Assembly (NCBI RefSeq): GCF_001399675.1
Contig: NZ_LJCO01000096.1
Span: forward strand, 124,001-188,000
Reading direction: 5' to 3'
DNA from: Paenalicyclobacillus ferrooxydans
GTDB lineage: Bacteria > Bacillota > Bacilli > Alicyclobacillales > Alicyclobacillaceae
DNA length: 64,000 nucleotides
The notes beneath the pieces were generated by a model. The model saw only the letters and a list, made by a program, of their open reading frames with translations. It did not search any database and had not been told where the DNA came from. Position 1 is the first letter of the stretch. Each line of letters starts with the position of its first letter. The position numbers and the translations under genes are program-made. Below, one piece after another: positions 37,370 through 45,961 of the stretch.

Positions 37370-38494
37370 TTAAAGCCCCAACACCGACCTCCATACGACC
37401 TTTTTGATGGTACTTGGCACTGCTCCAATTGCCACGTTCCGCAATCCCATGAGTGAACGCTGTTCCATCTGTGTCGCGCGACCCAGCCACCTGGTAAAGT
37501 TCGCAATCCTTGCTACTCGCACACGCCGGCTCTTTGCATAGTGTGCGAAGACCTGTTTCAGGGATTCCCCTTGCTGCAGGGCTCTTAAGGACCGGCCGAG
37601 GAACTGTGCATCCTCAAGTGCAAGGCAACCCCCTAAACCGAGGTTGGGGGTAATTGCATGTGCCGCATCACCTAATAAGGCCACGTTGCTCCAAGCCATT
37701 GGAGCACCCGGAAGAACATCTCGGATTGAGTTTTGCAATATGCTCTCTTCGGGTGTGCTCTCTATTAAGCTTCGTACCGCTTTGGGAAAACCAGAAAATT
37801 TGTCGACGACTGTGGACCACTTGATGTCCGGTTTAACCAAGTTATTATTTACGGTGGCAAACCAGTAGGTTAAGGACGGATTAATGGCCGCATACCCCAT
37901 CCGGACGCCTGGACCTAAATACTCACACATTGATGCTGGAGGTACTTCTGCGTCAATCGCTATTCCGCGCCAAGCGGTGTAATCAACCGTTCGCTCAGAG
38001 TCTCCAATCAGTTGGTGCCGAATGGAAGAATGAATTCCATCTGCAGCAATCGCCCCGTCAAATTCTTCACGCGATCCGTCGGAAAATTGTACAATGACCC
38101 CGGTTTCAGTCGGGCTCACGAAAGTACAATGTGCTTCACGAATTGTAGGGGATTGTAGCGCTCTGTACAGCCTTGTAGTCAACTCGTTCCGTCTAACGCA
38201 TACGGGCTTAAACCCGTATGTGTCTTCCATCCAAGTCAATGGAAGCTGATACACCTGGTTGTCTTTATCTGTCCGTAAACACCCAATTTCAATAGCGTGA
38301 AACCCCTCCTCCCCTGTTGTGAATCCGCCGATCTCCTTGAGAGCCCTCAATGCGTTTGGCCATAGGGTAAGTGCGACCCCGCCAGATAAAGGATTTTCAG
38401 CGTGATCGAACAACGTGAAATCAATGTTTGCATTCTGACAGGCTAAGGCTGCCGCAAGACCGCCGATTCCCGCTCCAATAATTGCGATACGCAT
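37370..38494 (-). CDS. FAD-dependent monooxygenase (UbiH/salicylate hydroxylase-like)
   Basis: 374-residue class A flavoprotein hydroxylase. The FAD dinucleotide fold GAGIGGLAAAL is at 7-17, the DG motif AADGIHSSIR in the middle and the second FAD motif LLGDAAHAITPNLGLGGCLALED near 285. It would use NAD(P)H and O2 to hydroxylate an aromatic or polyprenyl-type substrate, which the sequence does not reveal. ATG 38494 follows AAAGGA eight bases upstream. It lies 60 bp after cardiolipin synthase on the same strand and may share its transcript. No link to sugar use is apparent. Confidence 0.87.
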   Translation of the reverse strand: MRIAIIGAGIGGLAAALACQNANIDFTLFDHAENPLSGGVALTLWPNALRALKEIGGFTTGEEGFHAIEIGCLRTDKDNQVYQLPLTWMEDTYGFKPVCVRRNELTTRLYRALQSPTIREAHCTFVSPTETGVIVQFSDGSREEFDGAIAADGIHSSIRHQLIGDSERTVDYTAWRGIAIDAEVPPASMCEYLGPGVRMGYAAINPSLTYWFATVNNNLVKPDIKWSTVVDKFSGFPKAVRSLIESTPEESILQNSIRDVLPGAPMAWSNVALLGDAAHAITPNLGLGGCLALEDAQFLGRSLRALQQGESLKQVFAHYAKSRRVRVARIANFTRWLGRATQMEQRSLMGLRNVAIGAVPSTIKKVVWRSVLGL

Positions 38495-38554
38495 TAGACC
38501 AGTCCTTTTTCGTCACCTTCATTACCGTGGCTTCCGCCCCCGCTTACAAGCTCA

Positions 38555-40012
38555 TTACAAAATTGGCGAAAGAAGCCGCGATATCGCCTCTTTGAAACGG
38601 ATCGTGAGAGAGCGATTTCGATAGCGTTCGAGTGTTAGTTCAGAACAGACCTGGCTGTCCCGAAGAAACAGTTCATGAAGCTGCGCGGCGATCGTACTGT
38701 CATAAAGGACAGCGTTTACTTCGAAGTTGAGTCGAAAGCTACGTATATCAATGTTGGTTGTACCGACAGATGCAACTTCTTGGTCCACGATCACCGTTTT
38801 GGCGTGCATAAACCCTTCCTCGTACAAGAGCACCTTCGCACCGTAAGAGAGGAGCTCCCCAGCGTAGGTCCACGTCGCCCATTGGACAAAAGGATGGTCA
38901 GGCTTATTGGGTATCATGATGCGAACGTCAACACCAGACAACAGCGCAATCTTACACGCGTCCATGAAGCTGGAGTCAGGAACAAAATACGGAGTTTGGA
39001 TATAGACGGTGCTCCTGGCAGACATAATAAGCTTGATGTACATGTTCTTAACGTTTTCAGTTGTGGAATTCGGTCCGCTGGCTACAACCTGAACGACGCT
39101 GCTGCCTCTCTCCCAATTTGGCTGAAACGCGTAAGCCTCAAAGTGAACTAGGTTTTGATTTGTAGCCTGGTTCCAATCCAGAAAAAATCTCCCCTGGATA
39201 TCATGCACCGCCCCACCCCGAAGTCTAAGGTGGTTATCGCGCCAATAACCGAATTTTTTACTCAGACCCAAGTATTCATTTCCAATATTGAATCCGCCAA
39301 TATAAGCAATTTCATCGTCGATGATACAGAGCTTTCGATGGTTCCTGTTGTTAATTCGCAAATTCACCATTTTTAAAAACGAGGGAAAAAACACTTCGAC
39401 TTCCCCACCGTAGGTCAGTAGCTCTTTAAAAAATGACCGATGCAGTTTCCTTGAGCCCACTTCATCAAACAGTATGCGTACCTTTACACCCTCTTTTGCT
39501 TTCTTTATCAGCTCATCGCGCAAACGTTCGGCTAAAGAATCCGGCTGTATGATGTAGTATTCCAGGTTAATGTCCCTCCTGGCCCGCGCGATGTCGCGGA
39601 AGAGTGACGCAAACTTCTCGTTTCCATCGTGGAAAACTTCAATCTCATTGTCTGTGGATACCAACGCGTTGGACGAGAGCAGGTTCATCTCCATCAAGTC
39701 AGCATACCTTCGAAATACGTCTGTTTCGTGCCTCAGCCTTCTGTTCTTGAGTTGTTTCAACTGTTCGTGCACAGCAAATTGAAGGTAACGTCGTTCTTCC
39801 TCAGTAAGTTGATAAAAATTTTTCCGCCTCAGTTGCCTGCCAAGAAAGATATAAATGAGGAATCCAATCAATGGTAAAAAGAACAATACAATGAGCCATG
39901 CCCAGGTCGAACTTACATCTCTTCGTTCAACAAACAGGATCACGGCCGCTAATAAGATATTGATGACCGTAATAAACGAAATCAGCAGTGTGATGAGATT
40001 GTCTAATGCCAA
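38555..40012 (-). CDS. cls: Cardiolipin synthase
   Basis: 485-residue membrane phospholipase-D-family enzyme that joins two phosphatidylglycerols to cardiolipin and glycerol. Two N-terminal membrane spans (about 5-28 and 36-57, the PLDc_N region) are followed by two HKD motifs: H225-K227-D232 (HRKLCIID) with GGFNIG, and H403-K405-D410 (HAKTVIVD) with GTTNID. YYIIQPD and QTPYFVPD are typical. The start is TTG 40012, with GGAGGAG nine bases upstream. Length and order match Bacillus ClsA-type enzymes. Confidence 0.94.
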   Translation of the reverse strand: MALDNLITLLISFITVINILLAAVILFVERRDVSSTWAWLIVLFFLPLIGFLIYIFLGRQLRRKNFYQLTEEERRYLQFAVHEQLKQLKNRRLRHETDVFRRYADLMEMNLLSSNALVSTDNEIEVFHDGNEKFASLFRDIARARRDINLEYYIIQPDSLAERLRDELIKKAKEGVKVRILFDEVGSRKLHRSFFKELLTYGGEVEVFFPSFLKMVNLRINNRNHRKLCIIDDEIAYIGGFNIGNEYLGLSKKFGYWRDNHLRLRGGAVHDIQGRFFLDWNQATNQNLVHFEAYAFQPNWERGSSVVQVVASGPNSTTENVKNMYIKLIMSARSTVYIQTPYFVPDSSFMDACKIALLSGVDVRIMIPNKPDHPFVQWATWTYAGELLSYGAKVLLYEEGFMHAKTVIVDQEVASVGTTNIDIRSFRLNFEVNAVLYDSTIAAQLHELFLRDSQVCSELTLERYRNRSLTIRFKEAISRLLSPIL

Positions 40013-40368
40013 TCGGTCGTTCTCCTCCGTGGCTGTGATAAAGCGACTTCACCAACTAACCGAAGTCACGTTTTCGGTGCCTTATCGCCGCATAACCCCG
40101 TCGTCTGCGCTTAGTACGAGCATATCATGAATAGAGAACCTTCTATAAGCCGTTCAGTTCACACCAGAGGTAACTCGTAGTCACCGTGTGTTGGTCCACC
40201 TGAACATTCAAGTCATTGATCACGATGAAATCGTCTCCGCACACCTCTCGTCAGTCTTATTATTTATGGACTCAGTAAATCACCTTAAAGGAAAATCCAC
40301 AATTATAAAAAACCAAGCATGACTCTCATTCGACAAGTTTTTCATTTTATACGAGATATAATTAACTT
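40013..40368. other. Gene-free stretch upstream of the GH8 control region
   Basis: No supported gene lies here. The region holds the promoter side of cls (minus) and, at its end, the -10 box TATAAT (40357-40362) of the GH8 gene, whose -35 is poor at 17-base spacing. Base composition is clearly A/T-rich from about 40260 onward, as expected for a promoter region. Confidence 0.45.
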
Positions 40369-40393
40369 ATATTTTGTTTGTTTATTAAACTAA
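40369..40393 (+). promoter_or_regulatory. XylR-type operator upstream of GH8
   Basis: Reverse complement reads TTAGTTTAAT, five bases, AACAAAATAT: 16 of 20 matches to Bacillus xylO. On the given strand it contains GTTTATTAAAC, and 20 of 24 bases agree with the site at xylA. It starts six bases after the -10 box, over the expected transcription start. Confidence 0.68.
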
Positions 40394-40402
40394 TTGTTGT
40401 CG

Positions 40403-40416
40403 TGTAAGCGCTTGTT
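40403..40416 (+). promoter_or_regulatory. Cre-like site upstream of GH8
   Basis: TGTAAGCGCTTGTT matches the cre consensus at 11 of 14 positions and has the symmetric core TGTAAGCGCTT. It lies ten bases after the operator and 68 bases before the gene. Confidence 0.45.
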
Positions 40417-40483
40417 TAACAGGGAGGTGAAGCAATACAGAAGGTGACGGGTTCTTGAAACAATATTGTCATTTTGAGGAGAG

Positions 40484-41833
40484 ATGAATGTGAAAAAAAC
40501 AGCAAAACTAGGGATGTCATTGCTCTCTGCGGCCGCTTTACTCACTCCAATTACCTCGTTGGCAGCAACGACTTCTCAAACCGCACAACCAACATCTTGG
40601 GGCATCGGAACACATCCGGAGGGTGCCTATCAAACCGGAGTATACCCAAATTTGTTTAAACAAGCAGGATACACACAGAAACAGATTAATGAGAAAGTCA
40701 ATGCCGACTTTCAGCAACTTTTCCACGGTGATCCTGGCACTGCTTCTCAGAATTACTATGATGGGCAGGCGTTGTACTATCAAATGACGCCTGACATGGC
40801 CTATATCGCATCTATTTCTTCCTATCCTGGTACCAAAAACCCGAACGATGTCCGTACTGAAGGTATGGGCTACGGAATGATGATTGCGGTACAGCTGAAT
40901 CACAAAAAAGAATTCGACTCGTTGTGGAACTATGCAAAAACGTATATGCAGATTAAGAGCGGGCCGACGAAGGGAGAGTTTGCATGGCATACCTACCCGG
41001 ACGGTCAGGTCATTGATTATGGAGTTGCTCCCGATGGAGATCAATGGATTGCCGCGGCTCTTGCTTTTGCAGCGGGGCGATGGGGCAATGGAGAGGGAAT
41101 TTACAATTACCAGCAGCAGTCTAAACAGATCCTGCAAGCGATGTGGCATGACCCTGCTCCCGAGTTTAGTCACACCACTTACTTACCGGTATTCTCACCG
41201 CCTTATGCAACGAGCTATACAGACCCGTCGTACAGCCTACCAGCCTTCTATAAGATCTTTGCATCGGTGGATCCGTCGGATAAACAACTTTGGAACAAAG
41301 CGTACACTGCAGGTGAAACTCTGTTGGCAAATGCCTATAACCCGCAGACTGGATTAGCCCCAGACTACTCGAACTTTAATGGGACACCGTACATTGCGCC
41401 GGGGGAAACGGCTTCTGATCTAAGCTACGACCACAACTTTGAATTTGATGCTTTTCGTGTCATTGCCAATGCAAATGTGGATGCAGCTTGGTTTGGAGTA
41501 AAACCGTGGGAAACCACCTATTCGAACACCCTCGAGAACTTCTTTTATCCCATAATCGATACGTATGGTAACAACTACGCCCTTGATGGAACAGAACTCT
41601 CCTCTAGCTCCGGGCATTCTCCAGGTCTTGTAGCGATGAATGCTTCATCCGCTATATCAGCTACGAATCCAGATAAGATGGCCTTTGTTCAGGCGCTGTG
41701 GAATACGCCTCTTCCAACAGGGCAATGGCGGTATTACGACGGCTTGTTAACCATGCTCGGAACGCTGTACGATAGTGGGAACTTTAAAATCTGGTGGCAT
41801 CCGGTTGAAAACCGAGCATATCCGCAGCAGTAA
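40484..41833 (+). CDS. Secreted GH8 xylanase / Rex-like exo-oligoxylanase
   Basis: 449-residue inverting GH8 enzyme, the only exported glycosidase in the window. The signal peptide ends near A27-A28 (LLTPITSLAA). The catalytic acid is E126 in VRTEGMGYGMM and the probable base D322 in FEFDAFRV; GLAPDYSNFNGTP and SGNFKIWWHP align well with Bacillus halodurans Rex, which frees xylose from reducing ends. Rex is cytosolic and, as I recall, its exo action needs a Leu-His-Pro barrier; here the region reads SSGHSPGL, so endo-xylanase action is possible. The ATG at 40484 is very close to GAGGAGAG; a GTG two codons later has better spacing. It is controlled by XylR- and cre-like sites and is monocistronic. 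Confidence 0.9.
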   Translation: MNVKKTAKLGMSLLSAAALLTPITSLAATTSQTAQPTSWGIGTHPEGAYQTGVYPNLFKQAGYTQKQINEKVNADFQQLFHGDPGTASQNYYDGQALYYQMTPDMAYIASISSYPGTKNPNDVRTEGMGYGMMIAVQLNHKKEFDSLWNYAKTYMQIKSGPTKGEFAWHTYPDGQVIDYGVAPDGDQWIAAALAFAAGRWGNGEGIYNYQQQSKQILQAMWHDPAPEFSHTTYLPVFSPPYATSYTDPSYSLPAFYKIFASVDPSDKQLWNKAYTAGETLLANAYNPQTGLAPDYSNFNGTPYIAPGETASDLSYDHNFEFDAFRVIANANVDAAWFGVKPWETTYSNTLENFFYPIIDTYGNNYALDGTELSSSSGHSPGLVAMNASSAISATNPDKMAFVQALWNTPLPTGQWRYYDGLLTMLGTLYDSGNFKIWWHPVENRAYPQQ

Positions 41834-41870
41834 TTGAACCAGGCACAGAACATGTCGCGTTGTTTATCTA

Positions 41871-41910
41871 AGCCAACAGCCCCTCCTAACGAGTAGGGGG
41901 GCTGTTGGCT
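41871..41910. terminator. Strong hairpin after GH8
   Basis: A long stem pairs 41871-41885 with 41896-41910 (AGCCAACAGCCCC against its complement). The T run is weak, so it may be a terminator or a 3' stabiliser; it also faces the end of the minus-strand isomerase gene at 42011. Confidence 0.65.
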
Positions 41911-42010
41911 ATATCATGTCTTCGCACACGCGAATGGAAATCTCGTTCCTTAAAAAGCTTTGTTTCATCACCACTCGGCTACAGTGCACCTCGGCACGAG
42001 AGACTTTGCT

Positions 42011-42862
42011 CTAATAATGATTTGCTTGACGTATGGATAGGCTCAGCACCTCCTGCACGTAGTCTCGGCAAACCGCAAGGCTGTTCTGTGGAGTGCTGGT
42101 CGATTTATCAATCTCGACCGTGACCCATCCGTCATATCCTATATTTTTCAGACACGCAATCACGGGTTTCATATCAACGTTACCCAGTCCTAATTCACAG
42201 AAGATAGGCAAGGCTTCGTTCCCCGATAAAATGGGGAACTTCTCTATGTCGACTTCTTCTGGTGTAACGTCCTTTAAATGTACATACTTCACCCTGTCCC
42301 GATAACGTTCAATGATCTGCACTGGGTCCATTCCTGCTTTGGTGAGGTGTGCAGTGTCGGGACATAGAAACACGTAATCTGGGTCCGTGAGTTCCATAAT
42401 GGCGTCCAGCTCATTCTCATCTTGGATCTCCGTACCCAAGTGTGGATGCACGCATGCACGCACCCCTAGGTCGGCGCACCTCTTGGCAGCTTCATTGATC
42501 GTTTTTGCAGCTGTTTTCAGTTCATCCAGAGTCGTACCGTCCTTCGAACGTGGTCCTTTCGCTCCAAAAACAATGATGTCACTGCCGTTCAACGTAAGAA
42601 AACGTGCAACTTTTTCGTTGTAGTCAATGATCTCCTGGCGTTGACGTTCATCTGTGAACCGTCCCCCACCATACAATGCAGACAAAACAAAACTATGCTC
42701 GTTCAGGAGCTGTTGAAACCGCGCGACCTCGTTTTCGTAGCCTAATGCGATGTGCGTAAAGGTTTCGCACGCTCTGTAACCAAGTGACGACGCCTCTTTC
42801 AGGCCTAGTTTGAACTCATCCCGCCAAGTGATGAGGTGACAAGAAACCTTGATTTCTGGCAT
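42011..42862 (-). CDS. Sugar phosphate isomerase/epimerase-like TIM-barrel protein
   Basis: 283-residue AP-endonuclease-2-like TIM barrel related to IolE, hydroxypyruvate isomerase and L-xylulose-5-phosphate epimerases. Likely metal ligands are E33 region (ACETFTH), the HPHLGTEIQDE block, CPDTAHL, HLKDV and the final VTVEID. Substrate not readable from sequence; 2-keto-myo-inositol, a ketose or a keto sugar are all possible. It is coupled to the Gfo/Idh/MocA gene by a one-base TAATG overlap. Dehydrogenase plus isomerase pairs of this kind often process oxidised or unusual sugars brought in by the adjacent transporter. It is the last gene of the SBP-permease-permease-dehydrogenase-isomerase operon. 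Confidence 0.83.
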   Translation of the reverse strand: MPEIKVSCHLITWRDEFKLGLKEASSLGYRACETFTHIALGYENEVARFQQLLNEHSFVLSALYGGGRFTDERQRQEIIDYNEKVARFLTLNGSDIIVFGAKGPRSKDGTTLDELKTAAKTINEAAKRCADLGVRACVHPHLGTEIQDENELDAIMELTDPDYVFLCPDTAHLTKAGMDPVQIIERYRDRVKYVHLKDVTPEEVDIEKFPILSGNEALPIFCELGLGNVDMKPVIACLKNIGYDGWVTVEIDKSTSTPQNSLAVCRDYVQEVLSLSIRQANHY

Positions 42863-43953
42863 TAACTCACCCCCCCATCTTCATCCATTGGCAGCGGTCG
42901 CGAACAAGTACTGACGAGTTCATAGTGTCTGCCCTCATCCGAGGCTATGTGAAAGCCATGCATCAATTCAAGAACGTGATAGGCCATCTCAGCGTTTGCT
43001 CTGTGAGGTCGGCCAGTCTGAATAGCGGCGGCCATATCTGCAACACCGAGTCCTCTTGAGTTTTCATTGTATCCGTACGTAATTGGAATGTTATCCCAGA
43101 CTTTCGAACCCGGCCGCAGGATCCTGACAGGCCCTGAGAACCGGTTGGGGTCTGGTACCGACAGTGTCCCTCGAGTGCCGTAGACCTCAATGCATGGAAG
43201 TCCTTCAGACCAGACGTCAAAACTGGTTACAATGGTGCCAATTGCCCCGGTATGAAAGTCCATCACCCCGGCGATATGCGTTGGCGTCTCAACTGAGATG
43301 ACTTCTCCAGCCTTCGGTGAACTGGTGATGGTTCGCTCCGGAAACGCGATCGAGGTACTGCCGGTCACACGCCGTACGGGCCCCAGCAATGTTACAAGTG
43401 CCGACAAATAGTACGGCCCCATATCAAACATAGGGCCACCGCCAACTTGGTAGTAAAACGCAGGGTCCGGGTGCCAGTGTTCATGTCCATGGGACATCAT
43501 AAAGGCCGTTGCAGCGACGGGGGTACCAATTTCGCCACTGTCAATGAGCTGGCGGCAAGTTTGAATTCCCGCTCCGAGAACCGTGTCAGGGGCAACGCCA
43601 ACCCGCAAGTTCCGTTCTCTCGCCATTTGGACAATGTCTTCGCCGTCTTGCAACAACACAGCCAAAGGCTTTTCTGAGTACACGTGCTTGCCGGCTTCCA
43701 AAATGGCTCTAGAAATCTGAGCGTGAACGTGGGGAGTTGTCAAATTAATCACCAGTTCAATTTCAGGATTGTCGAGCAAGTCAGCAACCGTCCCGTACCT
43801 GGCGATGTTAAACTCCTCAGCTCTCTCTCTCGCACGCTCGACATCCAGATCAGCACACTGAACGATGGCGAATGAAGTAAACATACTGGTGTTTTTAAGG
43901 TACACACTGCTGATGTTTCCACACCCAATGAGTCCCGTTTTTACAGATTGCAT
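42862..43953 (-). CDS. Gfo/Idh/MocA-family NAD(P)-dependent dehydrogenase
   Basis: 363-residue oxidoreductase. The Rossmann motif [15 protein letters not shown] is at the N-terminus, the SEKPLAV motif carries the catalytic lysine, and a C-terminal alpha/beta domain begins after [10 protein letters not shown]. It would oxidise or reduce a sugar or cyclitol with NAD(P). The start is ATG 43953 (AGGGATAGGA just upstream); a longer frame of 43 codons has no family resemblance, and MKAGIG at 43971 is a nearby alternative. It lies between the CUT1 permeases and the TIM-barrel isomerase, both in the same direction. Confidence 0.87.
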   Translation of the reverse strand: MQSVKTGLIGCGNISSVYLKNTSMFTSFAIVQCADLDVERARERAEEFNIARYGTVADLLDNPEIELVINLTTPHVHAQISRAILEAGKHVYSEKPLAVLLQDGEDIVQMARERNLRVGVAPDTVLGAGIQTCRQLIDSGEIGTPVAATAFMMSHGHEHWHPDPAFYYQVGGGPMFDMGPYYLSALVTLLGPVRRVTGSTSIAFPERTITSSPKAGEVISVETPTHIAGVMDFHTGAIGTIVTSFDVWSEGLPCIEVYGTRGTLSVPDPNRFSGPVRILRPGSKVWDNIPITYGYNENSRGLGVADMAAAIQTGRPHRANAEMAYHVLELMHGFHIASDEGRHYELVSTCSRPLPMDEDGGVS

Positions 43954-44101
43954 TCCTATCCCTGCTTTCATCCAAATTGCCGGTAGGTTAAGTAGCCGAG
44001 TCACTGCGACAGTTCTGTCTCGTACTGCTCGTTGACCACCTTCACGAGTGGACGAATCGTACTTAACTTGCAGTGGACCCATTCTCTTTCAACTATCTCT
44101 G

Positions 44102-44980
44102 TTATTTACCAAATCCAGCAAGTAAACCGCCGAGCAGGTACCTGCGGCCAAAAATGTACGCGAGAATGAGTGGTAACGCTGACAGCATGACGGCTGCCAT
44201 CGTGACAGGAACATTCATCGTGTACTGTCCCTGGAAGCTGACAATCGCCATAGGCATCACACGAGAGCTATCGCTTTGAGTGAGAACCAAAGGAAACAAA
44301 AAGTTGTTCCATGCCTGGACAAAATCATAGATAGAAACAGAAATTAGCGCAGGCATGGCAAGTGGCAATACGAGAGAGCGCATAACTTGGAAGTCACTGG
44401 CACCGTCTAATCCCATTGATTCATACAGTTCAGAAGGAATGTCACGAACAAAATTCACAAGGATGAGCAAGGTCAGCGGCAATCCGAAAGCGACCGAGGG
44501 CAAAATCATCCCGATCAGTGTGTCGTACAATCCCATCTTCGTAATAATGATGTAGATGGGAATGATGGCCGCTTGTATCGGTAATGCCAAGCCGACCAGA
44601 AACAGGTTAAAGATGAACCGCACAACCTTATTCTTTGTTCGAACTATAACGTAAGCGGACAGTACTGAACAGCCTACGATGAGCACGACCGAGGTGACAG
44701 ATACGATAACGCTGTTTAGGAAATAGTGAGCGAATCCCGCCTGAATGACCGTCGCGTAGTTTCCAAATGTCGGATGAAGCGGTGGAAGCCATGGTATCCC
44801 TACCAAATACCCATTCTGAGAACGGAGGCTCGTCATCAGCATGTACAGAACCGGGTAGAAGGAGATAATGAGCCACAAAACGCCGAGTAATGTAAAGAGC
44901 ACGTTATACCAGGTAGGGACCTGACGGCGGGTTCGCTTTACGACTTGTAATGCGGGCTCGTTGGCTAGCATCGGAATCAC
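44102..44980 (-). CDS. Sugar ABC transporter permease, MalG type
   Basis: 292-residue carbohydrate (CUT1) permease with about six membrane spans. The coupling loop is ELYESMGLDGASDFQVMRSLVLPLAMPA, the MalG-type EAA region. GTG 44980 overlaps the previous stop by four bases (ATGTGA), with GGAGGGG just upstream. With the MalF-type partner it forms the channel for a mono- or oligosaccharide. No ATPase gene is in this operon, so a shared MsmX-type ATPase elsewhere must power it (inference). Confidence 0.92.
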   Translation of the reverse strand: MIPMLANEPALQVVKRTRRQVPTWYNVLFTLLGVLWLIISFYPVLYMLMTSLRSQNGYLVGIPWLPPLHPTFGNYATVIQAGFAHYFLNSVIVSVTSVVLIVGCSVLSAYVIVRTKNKVVRFIFNLFLVGLALPIQAAIIPIYIIITKMGLYDTLIGMILPSVAFGLPLTLLILVNFVRDIPSELYESMGLDGASDFQVMRSLVLPLAMPALISVSIYDFVQAWNNFLFPLVLTQSDSSRVMPMAIVSFQGQYTMNVPVTMAAVMLSALPLILAYIFGRRYLLGGLLAGFGK

Positions 44981-45855
44981 ATCCCCTCCAGTTGACTTTC
45001 CATACGACTGAAACCAGTAAAGCGAAGTGTCAGTATGGACAGCACGACACCGGAGACGGCAAGAACAACCGCCAAGACGCTTCCAACGCCGATATTTTGG
45101 TTCACAAAGGCTTCCTTATACATGTCCATTGCAAGGACTTGTGTGGCATTGCCAGGGCCTCCCCCGGTCAAAACGTAAATCAAGTCAAAATACGTGAGAG
45201 AGCCTGTCAAAATGAGTACTGACGATGTGATGATCGTGTACTTGAGTTGTGGCAGTGTAATTGAAAAGAACGAATTTAGCGGAGATGCTCCATCAATTTT
45301 GGCTGCTTCATATAAAGAATCCGGAATCTGCTTGGCACCACTTTGGTACAGCAAAGTATGGAATGGTATAAACTGCCACCCAATAATCAACGATACAACC
45401 AAGAGTGCAATACTCGGATTGCCGATCCAGTTTTGATTGCCGCTCCCAATGTGGGCAGCTTTCAAAAGCGCATCGATGAGCCCGAAGTTGGGGTTCAGCA
45501 AGTAAGACCACGTCACGCCGATGGCAACGGCCGAAAACAACAATGGCACAAAGTAAAACACACCAAAGATAGCTCGGTGCTTCTGTTTCCCGGCTAGGAA
45601 GACACCAAGTAACAGACTGAGTGGTGTCTGAATAATCCAGCACAAAACCATAAGCTCGACAGTCAGCCAAATTGCGTGAACAGCTTCGCCGTTGGCAAAC
45701 GCGTGCCTCCAGTTAAACAATCCAACCCACGTCGGCGCAGAAATGCCGTTCCACTGCAATCCACTATAATAGACGGCAACCAGCATCGGCACGAGCGCGA
45801 ATACGAGAAAAAACAGCAGGGCTGGGGCTATCATCAGCCACCGTTGCCAATTCAT
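44977..45855 (-). CDS. Sugar ABC transporter permease, MalF type
   Basis: 292-residue CUT1 permease: N-terminal span (LMIAPALLFFLVFALVPMLVAVYYSG), coupling loop SLYEAAKIDGASPLNSFFSITLPQLK and the MalF-type late sequence LTGGGPGNATQVLAMDMYKEAF. The ATG at 45855 has GGGAG five bases upstream; a GTG seven codons earlier (45876) is an alternative. It lies between the binding lipoprotein and the MalG-type gene. The gap before it contains the hairpin 45904-45933. Confidence 0.92.
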   Translation of the reverse strand: MNWQRWLMIAPALLFFLVFALVPMLVAVYYSGLQWNGISAPTWVGLFNWRHAFANGEAVHAIWLTVELMVLCWIIQTPLSLLLGVFLAGKQKHRAIFGVFYFVPLLFSAVAIGVTWSYLLNPNFGLIDALLKAAHIGSGNQNWIGNPSIALLVVSLIIGWQFIPFHTLLYQSGAKQIPDSLYEAAKIDGASPLNSFFSITLPQLKYTIITSSVLILTGSLTYFDLIYVLTGGGPGNATQVLAMDMYKEAFVNQNIGVGSVLAVVLAVSGVVLSILTLRFTGFSRMESQLEGM

Positions 45856-45903
45856 ACGTGCTCCCAACGTACTCACACCCCAATAGAAGATTAGTAGTAG
45901 AGA

Positions 45904-45933
45904 GCTGTCCCAGGTGAAGTCACCTGGAACAGC
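45904..45933 (-). other. Intercistronic hairpin between CUT1 lipoprotein and permeases
   Basis: Stem GCTGT plus CCAGGTGA pairing with TCACCTGG plus ACAGC, one internal mismatch and a two-base loop, without a T run. It probably stabilises the upstream binding-protein mRNA, a parallel to the hairpin at 29276. Confidence 0.6.
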
Positions 45934-45961
45934 CGACTCCGTGCTTCATGACAGGCTCAGC

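Noticed and set aside
40538-41173. 211-codon minus-strand frame inside the GH8 gene
   Set aside because: Complementary shadow of a clear GH8 gene, without family resemblance.
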